In this document: positions 1-7,949 of the stretch, one piece after another
Numbering within the stretch: the first letter of the stretch is position 1
How the letters are laid out: each line of letters begins with the position of its first letter
NCBI GenBank assembly: GCA_023450745.1
Contig: JAEXGR010000051.1
Location: 1-29,988 of the forward strand
Source: Synergistota bacterium
GTDB taxonomy: Bacteria; Synergistota; Synergistia; Synergistales; Synergistaceae
Length of the DNA stretch: 29,988 nucleotides
Reading direction: 5' to 3'
Program-made: the position numbers and the translations under genes
The notes under the pieces: generated by a model
Database searches by the model: none
What the model was told of the DNA's origin: nothing
Seen by the model: only the letters and a program-made list of their open reading frames with translations

Positions 1-163
1 CGGGCCTGGCAAACCCCATCCGGAGCAAGGTCGAATAGGGAAGGTTGAGGCGGCCCGCTGACTTCCGGGTACGACCGCTCATTCCCGTATGCAAGTACGG
101 GGTTAGATAAATGGCTGGAGGGAGCGTTTCGCTCTTTACAAAACCCGGCTTACTGGGTGCTCC
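1..163 (+). ncRNA. rnpB: RNase P RNA, 3' part (5' end outside window)
   Basis: Catalytic RNA of ribonuclease P, which trims the 5' leader of tRNA precursors. The window opens inside the conserved core: AAACCCCATCCGGAGCAAG near the left edge, then AATAGGGAAGGTTGAGGCGG and the GGGTACGACCGCTC block. The 3' conserved block AGATAAATGGCTG ... ACAAAACCCGGCTTAC lies at about 105-154, which is the usual 3' signature of bacterial type A RNase P RNA. The exact 3' end is inferred to lie just before the terminator stem at 168. The 5' half, including the 5' strand of helix P1, is missing because of the window edge. Confidence 0.93.
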
Positions 164-167
164 GAGC

Positions 168-207
168 GAGCGCCGCGTTTCCCTATTGGGGCGCGGCGCT
201 CGTTTTT
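168..207 (+). terminator. Intrinsic terminator of rnpB
   Basis: A perfect 10-bp stem (GAGCGCCGCG at 168-177 with CGCGGCGCTC at 192-201), a 14-nt loop and a T5 tract at 203-207. It sits directly after the RNase P RNA 3' end. Confidence 0.9.
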
Positions 208-354
208 ATGACAGGGCCGTCTTTATAATCTAGGATTTTAGATTATTTTTAGGTACGGCATATTTGTATAATAATCTCCTGAAGCGGATATCTAAATAAT
301 ATTGATGAAAAAGTTTGCCGTGCGCCGCTTACTAAGGAATCAATAACTTAACGT

Positions 355-386
355 AAAAGAAGTCCGGCCCGGGGGCCGGACTTCTT
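355..386 (-). terminator. Intrinsic terminator of the dehydratase gene
   Basis: A 13-bp perfect stem (357-369 with 374-386) with a 4-nt loop. On the minus strand it is followed by TTTT (358-355, partly in the stem) and then ACGTTAAG, so it should stop transcription of the minus-strand gene. The stem overlaps that gene's stop codon (385-387). The T run is short, so efficiency is uncertain. The 208-354 stretch to the left is AT-rich and I see no gene in it. Confidence 0.75.
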
Positions 387-1338
387 AAATGCCCTCCAGC
401 ATTTTCAATTGTTCCAATCCGACGCTGCCTCCTGATATCAGGAAACATACTTTTTCCCGCGCCGTTACTGGTATCAGTCCCTGCAATACCGCGCCAATGC
501 CGATGCATGAGGACGGCTCGGCCAGCAATTTGCCTTCCATGAGCAGCAATTTCATGCCTTTGAGCAGAAAGCCGTCAGTGACATCCGCCACGCCGTCGAC
601 GTTCCTGGCCGCGCAGGGGAAACAAATACTCCCCGGTGTGTGCGATACCAGCGCGTCGGCGATGGTCTGCCTGCGCTCGACCGTGACCGGATGTCCGGCC
701 GCGAGGCTTGCGCTCCAGTGAGGAAGCGCCGCCGGTTCCGCCCCGTAGATCTTTGTCTTCGGCGAGATGGCTTTTACGGCGGTGGAGACGCCGCCGAGCA
801 GCCCGCCGCCGCTTGTGGGGACGACAAGTTTGTCGAGCTCGGGACACTGTTCCATGATTTCAAGGCCGGCGGTTCCCTGCCCGGCCATGATGTCTTCGTC
901 GTTGAAGGGCGGTATGATGACGGCGTTTTGCTCCTGGCGGAGGCGTTCCGCGACGTTGAATCTCTCGGAGGTCTCACAGAAGACGACCTCCGCGCCGAGA
1001 GCGCGGATGGCCTCTACCTTGACCTGGGCGGCGGTCCTGGGTACGACGATGGTCGCCTTTACTCCCAGCAGTCTCGCGGCGTAAGAGACCGCTTTCCCAT
1101 GATTGCCGGAAGAGGCGGCGACGATGCCGTTTTTTAATTCCCCGGGGGCGAACGAGAGCGCTTTGTTCATTGCGCCGCGCAGTTTGAAAGCGCCGGTTAT
1201 CTGCATACATTCCGCTTTCGCGTAGACTTGGCAGCCAAGCGCGGCGTCCAGGTTTTGCAGCCGCAGCATCGGCGTCTTCACGATATATGGCGCGATACGT
1301 TCTCTGGCTTCTTTGATACGTTCTAAATTCAATAACAT
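385..1338 (-). CDS. PLP-dependent threonine/serine dehydratase-like enzyme (fold type II)
   Basis: Predicted 317-aa pyridoxal-phosphate enzyme of the threonine ammonia-lyase/serine racemase family, which removes the hydroxyl and amino groups of L-threonine or L-serine to give a 2-oxo acid. Seen: ITGAFKLRGA with the PLP lysine at K52, SSGNHGKAVSYAA (about 76-88) that contacts the cofactor, the glycine-rich phosphate loop SGGGLLGG (176-183) and a closing SGGSVGLEQL. There is no C-terminal ACT domain, so it resembles the short catabolic/biodegradative form rather than feedback-inhibited IlvA. I chose the ATG at 1338 because a strong AGGAG lies 7 nt upstream; a longer frame to 1383 has no such site. 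It is transcribed away from a LysR gene, which probably regulates it. The true substrate (Thr, Ser, 3-hydroxyaspartate or a racemase reaction) cannot be told from sequence. Confidence 0.88.
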   Translation of the reverse strand: MLLNLERIKEARERIAPYIVKTPMLRLQNLDAALGCQVYAKAECMQITGAFKLRGAMNKALSFAPGELKNGIVAASSGNHGKAVSYAARLLGVKATIVVPRTAAQVKVEAIRALGAEVVFCETSERFNVAERLRQEQNAVIIPPFNDEDIMAGQGTAGLEIMEQCPELDKLVVPTSGGGLLGGVSTAVKAISPKTKIYGAEPAALPHWSASLAAGHPVTVERRQTIADALVSHTPGSICFPCAARNVDGVADVTDGFLLKGMKLLLMEGKLLAEPSSCIGIGAVLQGLIPVTAREKVCFLISGGSVGLEQLKMLEGI

Positions 1339-1369
1339 TGTTTTTCCTCCCCTTGTCTGATCTGGCGTT

Positions 1370-1398
1370 ATTATATGTTCCAAATAAATAGTTGTAAA
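1370..1398 (-). promoter_or_regulatory. Sigma70-type promoter for the dehydratase gene
   Basis: On the minus strand, TTTACA (1398-1393), a 17-nt spacer and TATAAT (1375-1370). Transcription would start near 1363, about 25 nt before the ATG at 1338. The spacing and both hexamers are close to consensus. Confidence 0.65.
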
Positions 1399-1418
1399 AT
1401 TCGTAATTAAACTATAAT
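1392..1418 (+). promoter_or_regulatory. Candidate promoter for the LysR gene, overlapping the divergent promoter
   Basis: TTGTAA (1392-1397), a 15-nt spacer and a perfect TATAAT (1413-1418). The -35 overlaps the -35 of the opposing promoter, the usual layout for a LysR regulator controlling its neighbour and itself. An 8-bp palindrome CTTATAAG (1424-1431) lies just downstream. The short spacer makes the -35 uncertain. Confidence 0.45.
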
Positions 1419-1455
1419 ATATTCTTATAAGTTGTATTTAAGGTGGATGTGAAAG

Positions 1456-2337
1456 ATGGATATTGAGTCGCTGAAGATATTTCTTGACGTCTGCGAAAAC
1501 GGAAATCTGACGAGGGCGGCGAACAGCCGCTATATCACGCAGTCCGCTTTAAGCAAGCGCATCGCGGCGCTGGAGAAGGAGCTGGGCGTCCTTTTATTTT
1601 ACAGGGGCAAGGGTAAAACGCGGGCTGTCGCCACGCCGGCGGGAAAGGCGTTCGTCGATATCGCGCAGCGGATGGTCATGCTTTATTCGCAGGCGCTGGA
1701 GTTGGGGCGCGCGCAGCGGAAAACTTTCTTGACGATTGCCTGCATCCACAGCGTACAGGACGCCCTGCTGCCCAAATTTCTCCTGCAATTGAACGACGCT
1801 CTCCCCGATTTGTGCATAACGGTCGAGGACCATCATACGGCGGAAATTATCTCGCTGGTTGAAAACCGCCGCGTCGAAATCGGCATCGCGCACGCGGCCG
1901 CGCCTTTTTATGATTTGGAGTCGGAATTGCTCTACGATGAGGGTTATTGCGTCGTGATGAAGAAAGACGAAAACAGGCCCTCCACGGCTATTCACCCCCG
2001 GGAATTGGCGGCCGCCCATGAAATTTTTCAGGAATTTGACGGAGATTTTGAATCCTGGCATGACGGCTGGTGGCATCCATACCAGGCAAAAATACGCGTG
2101 AACACGACTCCCACGGCGATGCAGTATTTCAGCCATCCCGACGATTGGATGGCAGTCCCCGAGATGGTGGCGCGGGCCATGACGCAAAGCGGCTTCGCCT
2201 GTTATCCGCTGAGCGTCCCTCACCCGCGCCACCGCGTCTTTATGATCTACAGCAAACAAGCCGGCAATCCCAATATCAGCACATTCACAAATATGGCCAG
2301 GGAGTATTTTTCACAGCTGCTTAAAGAAACGCTGTGA
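1456..2337 (+). CDS. LysR-family transcriptional regulator
   Basis: 293-aa DNA-binding regulator with the standard LysR build. A winged helix-turn-helix occupies residues 1-60 (MDIESLKIFLDVCENGNLT, then QSALSKRIAALEKELG, LLFYRG). A periplasmic-binding-type effector domain follows from about residue 90 to the end (the FLTIACIHSVQDALLPKFL strand-helix start and EIGIAHAAAPF in the middle). Length is typical. A purine-rich GGTGG site precedes the ATG by about 10 nt. It is divergent from the PLP dehydratase with a 117-nt shared control region, so the likely target is that gene and the effector may be its amino-acid substrate or product (inference). A hairpin follows the stop, consistent with a single-gene transcript. 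Confidence 0.93.
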   Translation: MDIESLKIFLDVCENGNLTRAANSRYITQSALSKRIAALEKELGVLLFYRGKGKTRAVATPAGKAFVDIAQRMVMLYSQALELGRAQRKTFLTIACIHSVQDALLPKFLLQLNDALPDLCITVEDHHTAEIISLVENRRVEIGIAHAAAPFYDLESELLYDEGYCVVMKKDENRPSTAIHPRELAAAHEIFQEFDGDFESWHDGWWHPYQAKIRVNTTPTAMQYFSHPDDWMAVPEMVARAMTQSGFACYPLSVPHPRHRVFMIYSKQAGNPNISTFTNMAREYFSQLLKETL

Positions 2338-2355
2338 AATTTATTTTCTGAGAAG

Positions 2356-2398
2356 TCCCCCTTCCTGCGCTGCGCCTGCGGCGGGGGAGGGGGATTTC
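2356..2398 (+). terminator. Terminator-like hairpin after the LysR gene
   Basis: An 11-bp stem with two G-U pairs (2356-2366 with 2384-2394), a GC-rich loop, then only TTT. The stem is strong but the T tract is poor, so this could be a weak or Rho-assisted terminator. Confidence 0.5.
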
Positions 2399-2767
2399 GG
2401 CGTTTGTCGCCGTCGCGTTTTTGTTTACTATCTGTTCATGGCCGCCCCTTTTCATGGTGAACGAGGCGGCGATTTTCGTACTTTTTTCGCTTTCTTTTGC
2501 TGCGGCCGCCCGGTAATTTATAGTTTGGCAGCGGGGCGGAGAATGATTCTCGCTATAAAGAAAATTAATCGATTATCTAAAAATACTTAAAAAAACAAAG
2601 AATTGCCAGATCTCTTGTATGCATACTTTTAGACATTATTTATATAAAATAAACCCAAAAAGTAGTAGAAAACCGCATGGCAATTAACTTCTTAAAACAA
2701 TGGTTCTATAGACCCTATTTTGTTCACCACTTTGGATTCCTTTGCGTTGCGGAAACAACTTTGAGAG
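2399..2767. other. Control region upstream of mraZ, no gene seen
   Basis: A non-coding stretch. Its left part (2399-2530) is T-rich, with a small GC hairpin (GCCGCC at 2441-2446 with GGCGGC at 2465-2470) followed by TTTT. Its right part (2540-2720) is very AT-rich. It holds a 10-bp palindrome GTATGCATAC (2617-2626) and a candidate promoter TTAACT (2684-2689), 17 nt, TATAGA (2707-2712). The AT-rich character contrasts with the GC-rich genes around it and fits a promoter region for the long dcw operon. A 49-codon frame starting at the ATG at 2439 has no ribosome site and was not accepted. Confidence 0.5.
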
Positions 2768-2810
2768 TATAAGGTGTTGTAAAGTGGGATAAAGTGGTAG
2801 AAAGTGGGTG
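2768..2810 (+). promoter_or_regulatory. MraZ operator array with a -10 element
   Basis: Three adjacent 10-bp direct repeats, AAAGTGGGAT (2781-2790), AAAGTGGTAG (2791-2800) and AAAGTGGGTG (2801-2810), preceded in the same phase by a weaker copy AAGGTGTTGT (2771-2780). In bacteria studied so far MraZ binds repeated TGGGN units at 10-bp spacing upstream of its own gene, so this is very likely its operator. A TATAAG hexamer (2768-2773) overlaps the first copy and could be the -10; I find no good -35 at 17 nt. The last repeat falls where the ribosome site of mraZ should be, 8 nt before the ATG. Confidence 0.8.
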
Positions 2811-2818
2811 AATAGTCG

Positions 2819-3280
2819 ATGCTAGTGGGAAGTTACAACCATAAACTGGACGGTAAAGGCAGAACGGTTCTTCCCGCCAAGTTCAGAGGCGAACTTGGTT
2901 CCTCCGTCGTGGCGACGATTGGCATCGACCGCTGTATCGCCCTCTATCCCATCCCGCGCTGGGAAGAGCTGCTTTTGAAGCTCAAGGACCTCTCCTCCTT
3001 CAAAAAGAAGGCGCGCGATTTTCGGCGCGTTCTTCTTTCGATGGCTACGGAGCAGGATATAGACGGCGCGGGCAGAATTTTGATACCGCAGATACTCCGC
3101 GATTATGCGGGCGCCAATACCGAAGTCACGCTGATCGGCGCCGAGGATCACCTGGAGATATGGGACACGGCGAAATGGGAGGAGCACCGCGCCGAGGTAT
3201 TGCTGGATTTCAGCGATATGGCGGAGGAACTCGACGAGATGGCGGACGCCCCCGCGGGCCTGCCTGCACGGGGAATTTAA
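2819..3280 (+). CDS. mraZ: Transcriptional regulator MraZ
   Basis: 153-aa DNA-binding protein, first gene of the dcw cluster. It has two SpoVT-AbrB-like half domains, each carrying the family's DxxxR signature: DGKGR near residue 11 and DGAGR near residue 82. Members form ring-shaped oligomers that bind repeated TGGGN boxes and, where tested, repress the dcw promoter; four such repeats lie immediately upstream here. The C-terminus is acidic and slightly longer than the roughly 143-152 aa usual for the family. There is no classical AGGAGG before the ATG; the only G-rich sequence is the last MraZ box (GTGGGTG), so repressor site and ribosome site coincide. It is followed after 33 nt by rsmH, the normal order. 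Confidence 0.97.
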   Translation: MLVGSYNHKLDGKGRTVLPAKFRGELGSSVVATIGIDRCIALYPIPRWEELLLKLKDLSSFKKKARDFRRVLLSMATEQDIDGAGRILIPQILRDYAGANTEVTLIGAEDHLEIWDTAKWEEHRAEVLLDFSDMAEELDEMADAPAGLPARGI

Positions 3281-3313
3281 AATGTCCGCGGAAACGAACG
3301 GAGGCCACGCGCG

Positions 3314-4249
3314 GTGAAGGAACATCTTTCGGTCATGCTGCACGAAGTGCTGGCGGCCATTGACGACGATATGAATGTCCGTACCGTGGTGGACGCGACG
3401 CTCGGCCTCGCGGGACACAGTATCGAGATTCTGAAAAAGTGCCCGGCGGCCTTTCTCTACGGTTTCGACCAGGACGCCGAGGCGCGCGAAATCGCCGCGG
3501 AACGGCTTGCGCCCTTTGCGCCGCGCTTTGAGATCGTCGCCGATAATTTTCGGAATATCGGCGCGTTAAAGGAAAAAGAGGGATTCGCCGGGGCAGAGGT
3601 TATTCTTTTCGACCTCGGAGTTTCAAATTTGCAGATTACGGAGCCGGAGCGCGGTTTTTCGTTCCAGTACGACGGCCCTCTCGATATGAGGATGGACGCG
3701 GACGATGAGGAGTCGTGCCACCCGAAGGCCGAAGAGATATTGCGCACCGCCGGCATCAAGGAGCTGACGGAGATATTCCGCGACTACGGCGAGGAGCGCT
3801 ACGCCTTTCAGATCGCGAAGGGCATCGTCCGCCACCGGGAGCGCGGCGGCGAGCTTCACAGCACGGGGGAGCTTGTCGAACTGATCCGCAAGATACTGCC
3901 GGCGCCCGTGCAGCGCAAGATGGGCGGCCATCCGGCAAGAAAGGTCTTTCAGGCTTTGCGGATCGCCGTCAACGACGAGATAAACGCCCTCAGCGAGGCG
4001 CTTGACGGCGCGGCGGCGCTGCTGAATCCCGGAGGAAAGATAATCGTCATCTCTTACCACTCGCTGGAGGACCGGATGGTAAAGCACCGCTTCCGAAAAT
4101 GGAAGGAAGAGGAGCTGGGCGAGCCGAATCCGCGCAAGGCGCTTTCGCCGGCGGAGGAAGAGATTGAAGCAAATTACAAGTCGCGCAGCGCGAAGCTCCG
4201 GGTGTTTCAAAGGTATGAAGAAGACGAGAAAGTGGGGGATGAAATATAA
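3314..4249 (+). CDS. rsmH: 16S rRNA (cytosine(1402)-N4)-methyltransferase RsmH
   Basis: 311-aa SAM-dependent enzyme (formerly MraW) that methylates N4 of C1402 in the decoding centre of 16S rRNA. Seen: DATLGLAGHS near residue 27 (SAM-binding motif I, with Ala in place of the usual Gly after Asp), GFDQDAEA, LFDLGVSNLQI (motif IV region) and the C-terminal ISYHSLEDRMVK. The start is a GTG with GGAGG 9 nt upstream. The stop TAA (4247-4249) shares one base with the next ATG (TAATG), so translation of the ftsL-like gene is probably coupled. Length matches the family. Confidence 0.96.
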   Translation: MKEHLSVMLHEVLAAIDDDMNVRTVVDATLGLAGHSIEILKKCPAAFLYGFDQDAEAREIAAERLAPFAPRFEIVADNFRNIGALKEKEGFAGAEVILFDLGVSNLQITEPERGFSFQYDGPLDMRMDADDEESCHPKAEEILRTAGIKELTEIFRDYGEERYAFQIAKGIVRHRERGGELHSTGELVELIRKILPAPVQRKMGGHPARKVFQALRIAVNDEINALSEALDGAAALLNPGGKIIVISYHSLEDRMVKHRFRKWKEEELGEPNPRKALSPAEEEIEANYKSRSAKLRVFQRYEEDEKVGDEI

Positions 4250-4647
4250 TGCGTTACAAGGAACACAAACATGAAAGCGAGACGAGGCATTCGTCGCTTT
4301 TTGTAATAAGTTTTCTGTGCGTATTCCTCTGCGCGGCGGCGCTTGGAACGCTCAGGCTTTACGGCCTTTATCTTGAACACCGCATCTCGGAGACTGCCAG
4401 AAGGATAGAGTTCTGCAAGGAGGAAAACCTCGTTCTCTCCCGCCGTTACGCGCAGCTTCTCTCTCCCGCGCGAGTTTATAATTACGCCCGCTGCAACCTG
4501 GGCATGAACAACGCCGAGAACATCAAGGTAATCAAGCTTGACGAACGGTCGATACGGCTGGCGCAGGTGAGGGAAGAGACTGTGGAAAAGGGCGGGTTAA
4601 TCGAAAACCTCAACCCCTTCGTGAAGCAGGCTCATGCCAAAAATTAG
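4249..4647 (+). CDS. ftsL: Cell division protein FtsL-like
   Basis: 132-aa small bitopic membrane protein. Seen: a charged N-terminus of about 16 residues, one hydrophobic segment (about 17-38), then a heptad-like helical stretch (about 41-75) and the PARVYNYARCNLGM segment that matches the end of the FtsL/DivIC coiled coil (a helix followed by LGM). FtsL sits in the divisome with FtsB and FtsQ and helps activate FtsW-FtsI. The call relies on position (between rsmH and ftsI) and architecture, since FtsL sequences are poorly conserved. Its 3' end overlaps ftsI by 14 nt. No FtsB/DivIC homologue is seen in the cluster. Confidence 0.82.
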   Translation: MRYKEHKHESETRHSSLFVISFLCVFLCAAALGTLRLYGLYLEHRISETARRIEFCKEENLVLSRRYAQLLSPARVYNYARCNLGMNNAENIKVIKLDERSIRLAQVREETVEKGGLIENLNPFVKQAHAKN

Positions 4648-6325
4648 AAGGGAGCCTAAAGACGAGCGGCGCCGTTCAAGGTCGGTGTGGCTCGCGGCAT
4701 ACGCGGTCCTGATCATACTGGCGGTGGGAACGGCCAAGGTTCAGCTATGGCCCGACCGCCGCATTGTCATACAGTCTCAAAAGCAATACTGGGCGAATGT
4801 CGCGGTAAGCGCCTCGCGCGGTAAAATAGAGGACAGAAGGGGGGTGCCGCTGGCCATATCGGTACCCTCCACAAGTTTTTTTATCGACCCCAAATATTGG
4901 GACCCCGCGAGCGCCGACGTGCTAAAGGGTACTTTCGGCGCGGCGGCGGTGAAAAAGTTTTCCCGGGAGCTGCCGGGGCGTTTTCACTGGGTGGGGCGCA
5001 GCGTCCCCAAGGAACGGGCGGACAGGCTGGAGGAGCGGAAGGTCCCGGGCCTTTATACGCTGTCCGAAAAGAGGCGCATATACCCGCATGAGTCGCTGGC
5101 TTTTCATGTTCTGGGCTTCTGCGATATCGACGAATACGGACAGGCTGGCGTGGAGCTGGCGTGGAATCACATCCTCTATTCGCCGCCCCGCACCCGTTTT
5201 CTGGCCCGCGACTCGAAGGGTAACGCGATGGACATCATGAGCGGCAGGTCGGGAGTCGTCAAGGACACGGCTGGCTCAATAAAGCTGACGATAGATTCCC
5301 GGGTGCAACAGATAATGGAATGGCGGCTCGGCGAGGGGGCGAAGGCCGCGGGCGCGGCCTGGGCGTCGGGCGTCTGCGTCGACCCCCATACCGGCGAGAT
5401 AATCGCGCTCGCGAGTTATCCGACCCTTAACCCCAATAACAGAAAAAACCTCGCCAATACGAACGCCGTGCGCAACAACGCCGTCGGGCGCGTCTTTGAG
5501 CCCGGTTCGATCTTCAAGCCGATAACGATGTCAATCGCGCTGGAGACGGGCGCGGCGGGCCGCAACAGCTCATATACCTGCCACGGCACGATGAAGCTCT
5601 TTGACAAGACGATGAGCGACGTCAACCGGCGGGCTCACGGCAAGCAGGACCTGACCCGCGTCCTGATGAATTCGTGTAATATCGGCATGTCCCTGATGTC
5701 TATGGGGGTGCCGAAATATCAGGCTTATGGTATGCTGAAACAGTTTGGCTTCGGAGAGAAGACTGAGGTCGAGATCGCCGGCGAGGAATCAGGATTGATC
5801 AAGCAGCCGGAGGAATGGCTGGGCACGGTGCCCGCGAACATCTTTATCGGCCAGGGGATCGCCGTCACGCCGTTGCAGGTCGTGATGGCGATATCGAGCA
5901 TCGCGAACGGCGGCACGCTTTTGAAACCCTACGTGATCGACGAGGTGCGCGACAGCGCCGGCAAGGTGATCCACAAGGGGACGCGCCGCGTCCGTTATCA
6001 GGTGGTCTCCCGACAGACCTCCGATTTCGTCAGAGAGGCGATGCGCCGGGTGGTCGCCGAGGGCGGCGGCAAGCTTGCCAAGTCCGATAAGGTGATGATC
6101 GCCGGAAAGACGGGCACGGCGCAGATCGCGTCCTCGGGGCAGTACGCGAAGGGGCAGTACGTCGCCTCCTTCGTGGGATTCTGGCCCGCCGAAAAGCCGC
6201 GCTACGTGATGCTCGTCAGCATCGGCGAGCCTAAGGGCGCGCGTTATTACGGAGGCCAGATCGCGGCCCCCGTCTTTAAATCGATAGTGGAAGACATCGT
6301 TCAGATCGCTCCCGGCAGGATCTAG
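4634..6325 (+). CDS. ftsI: Septal peptidoglycan transpeptidase (class B penicillin-binding protein, FtsI/PBP3)
   Basis: 563-aa class B PBP that cross-links septal peptidoglycan together with FtsW. Seen: a basic N-terminus and one membrane anchor (about 18-35), a dimerisation/pedestal domain that begins with the ASRGKIEDRRGVPLA segment, then the transpeptidase domain with the three active-site motifs: SIFK with the nucleophile S292, SCN (347-349) and KTG (492-494). No PASTA repeats, so it is FtsI-like rather than SpoVD/PBP2x-like. The start overlaps the end of ftsL by 14 nt with only a weak AGCAGG upstream, suggesting coupling. It would be the beta-lactam target in this operon. Confidence 0.95.
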   Translation: MPKIRREPKDERRRSRSVWLAAYAVLIILAVGTAKVQLWPDRRIVIQSQKQYWANVAVSASRGKIEDRRGVPLAISVPSTSFFIDPKYWDPASADVLKGTFGAAAVKKFSRELPGRFHWVGRSVPKERADRLEERKVPGLYTLSEKRRIYPHESLAFHVLGFCDIDEYGQAGVELAWNHILYSPPRTRFLARDSKGNAMDIMSGRSGVVKDTAGSIKLTIDSRVQQIMEWRLGEGAKAAGAAWASGVCVDPHTGEIIALASYPTLNPNNRKNLANTNAVRNNAVGRVFEPGSIFKPITMSIALETGAAGRNSSYTCHGTMKLFDKTMSDVNRRAHGKQDLTRVLMNSCNIGMSLMSMGVPKYQAYGMLKQFGFGEKTEVEIAGEESGLIKQPEEWLGTVPANIFIGQGIAVTPLQVVMAISSIANGGTLLKPYVIDEVRDSAGKVIHKGTRRVRYQVVSRQTSDFVREAMRRVVAEGGGKLAKSDKVMIAGKTGTAQIASSGQYAKGQYVASFVGFWPAEKPRYVMLVSIGEPKGARYYGGQIAAPVFKSIVEDIVQIAPGRI

Positions 6326-6389
6326 GGAGAGGGCCGTCAAAACGGCGTTTTATAATGTTGGGGATTTACGAGAGGAAGGGGTGCTGATT

Positions 6390-7892
6390 ATGAACCTATG
6401 CAAACTTATTTTGGCCTTGGAGAAGAGTCCGATCGAACACCGGATACACCTGCCGGAGGGCTGCGCCGCGGACGAGATCGAGCTGAAAGGCCTGGTCTGC
6501 GACAGCCGCAAGGCGGCCCCGGGGGTGGTCTTCGCCGCAACGAAGGGCGGCCACCGGGACGCCCATGACTTTATTCCCGCGGCGGTGGAAGCGGGCGCTC
6601 CCGTGGTGCTCTGCGAGCGTGAGGTCGACGCAAGCGTGCCGCAGATCGTCTGCCCGAACGTGCGTTCGGCGATGGGCGAGGTGGCCTCGCTGCTTTATGG
6701 CGAGCCCTCCCGCAAGATGACGATGATCGCCCTCACGGGGACGAACGGCAAAACGACCTCCACCTTTATGACCCAGGCGGTGCTGAATCACGCGGGTATC
6801 AAGACGGGGCTGATGGGCACGATTCTCTACGACGACGGCAGGGAGGTCGAAGAGGCCGAGCACACGACGCCGGAGGGCTGCGATATTCAGAACCTTCTCG
6901 CGCGCATGGCCGCCAACGGCTGTAAGGCCTGCGTCATGGAGGCCTCGTCGCACGCGATCGTGCAGGGGCGCATCGACGGACTGCGCTACGACCGGGCGGG
7001 CTTTACAAACCTCACGCTCGAGCACCTTGATTTTCACAAAGACATGGAAAATTATTTCCTCGCGAAAAAGTCGCTCTTTGACGGTTATATGAGGAACAAC
7101 TGGAAGGCCTCGATCAACGTCGACGACCAATACGGACGCCGCCTCTATGAGGCGCTTGGCAAGCGGGCGATCTCCTACAGCATGCTTGACGAAGGGGCTG
7201 ACTTCTTTGCCTCGGTGAAGAACGTCACTGTCGAAGGCCTTGACATTGAGATAAAAACGCCGGAATCCCAGGAAAAGAAAAGCATTAAACTGCCCATATT
7301 AGGCGCCTATAATGTTTTGAACGCGCTGCAGGCGCTCTCGCTCGCCTGGTCGATCGGCATCTCCGCGCAGTCGGCGCTCGAGGCTCTCGAGCGGATGCCG
7401 CAGGTGCCGGGGCGGCTCGAGCGTTATCGCCTGAGCAACGGCGCCTCCTGCGTAATCGATTTCGCGCACAGCTCCGACGGTTTGGAGAAGGTGCTGAGCG
7501 CGGTGCGCCCGATCTGCAAGCGGAAGCTTTATGTCGTCTTCGGCGCGGGCGGAGACCGCGACACCTCGAAGCGCCCCATAATGGGGGAGATCGCCTCCCG
7601 CCTCGGTGACTTCGTCGTCGTCACCTCCGACAACCCGCGGAGCGAAGAACCGGCCTCGATAATGGCCGCGATCGAGCCGGGCGTCAAGGAGCACGACACC
7701 CCCTATACGATGATCGCGGACCGCCGGCAGGGTATCTATTACGGCCTTGAACAGGCGGGCGCGGACGACGTCGTCGTCGTCGCCGGCCGCGGCCCCGAGA
7801 CCCACCAGATACTTAAGGACGGGCCGGTCCCCCTGATTGATAAAGAGATCCTGCAAGACTGGTGCCGCCGCAGCGGCACGGAGATTCTCTGA
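6390..7892 (+). CDS. murE: UDP-N-acetylmuramoyl-L-alanyl-D-glutamate--2,6-diaminopimelate ligase MurE
   Basis: 500-aa ATP-dependent amide ligase that adds the third amino acid of the stem peptide. Seen: an N-terminal UDP-binding domain with CDSRKAAPGVVFAA, the P-loop GTNGKTTS (117-124), HTTPEG and the ASSHAI region of the central domain, PGRLERY at the domain boundary, and DNPR (414-417) in the C-terminal domain. DNPR is the motif of meso-diaminopimelate enzymes, so mDAP rather than lysine is expected. Two starts are possible: a GTG at 6381 and the ATG at 6390. I prefer the ATG, 6 nt after AAGGGGTG. The gene is followed not by murF directly but by a 287-nt spacer that contains a decayed copy of its own 3' half. 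Confidence 0.95.
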   Translation: MNLCKLILALEKSPIEHRIHLPEGCAADEIELKGLVCDSRKAAPGVVFAATKGGHRDAHDFIPAAVEAGAPVVLCEREVDASVPQIVCPNVRSAMGEVASLLYGEPSRKMTMIALTGTNGKTTSTFMTQAVLNHAGIKTGLMGTILYDDGREVEEAEHTTPEGCDIQNLLARMAANGCKACVMEASSHAIVQGRIDGLRYDRAGFTNLTLEHLDFHKDMENYFLAKKSLFDGYMRNNWKASINVDDQYGRRLYEALGKRAISYSMLDEGADFFASVKNVTVEGLDIEIKTPESQEKKSIKLPILGAYNVLNALQALSLAWSIGISAQSALEALERMPQVPGRLERYRLSNGASCVIDFAHSSDGLEKVLSAVRPICKRKLYVVFGAGGDRDTSKRPIMGEIASRLGDFVVVTSDNPRSEEPASIMAAIEPGVKEHDTPYTMIADRRQGIYYGLEQAGADDVVVVAGRGPETHQILKDGPVPLIDKEILQDWCRRSGTEIL

Positions 7893-7949
7893 TACCGCGC
7901 CCACCTTTGGCAGGCGTCTCGGAGGATATGAAATAAAGGGTGTGTGGAA

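Noticed and set aside
232..256. Small AT-rich hairpin (AATCTA/TAGATT) after rnpB as a second terminator or regulatory RNA
   Set aside because: Only 6 bp, all weak pairs, and a much better terminator lies just upstream.
2439..2588. 49-codon plus-strand frame in the mraZ upstream region
   Set aside because: No ribosome site before the ATG, odd composition, and it overlaps a hairpin and the AT-rich promoter area.
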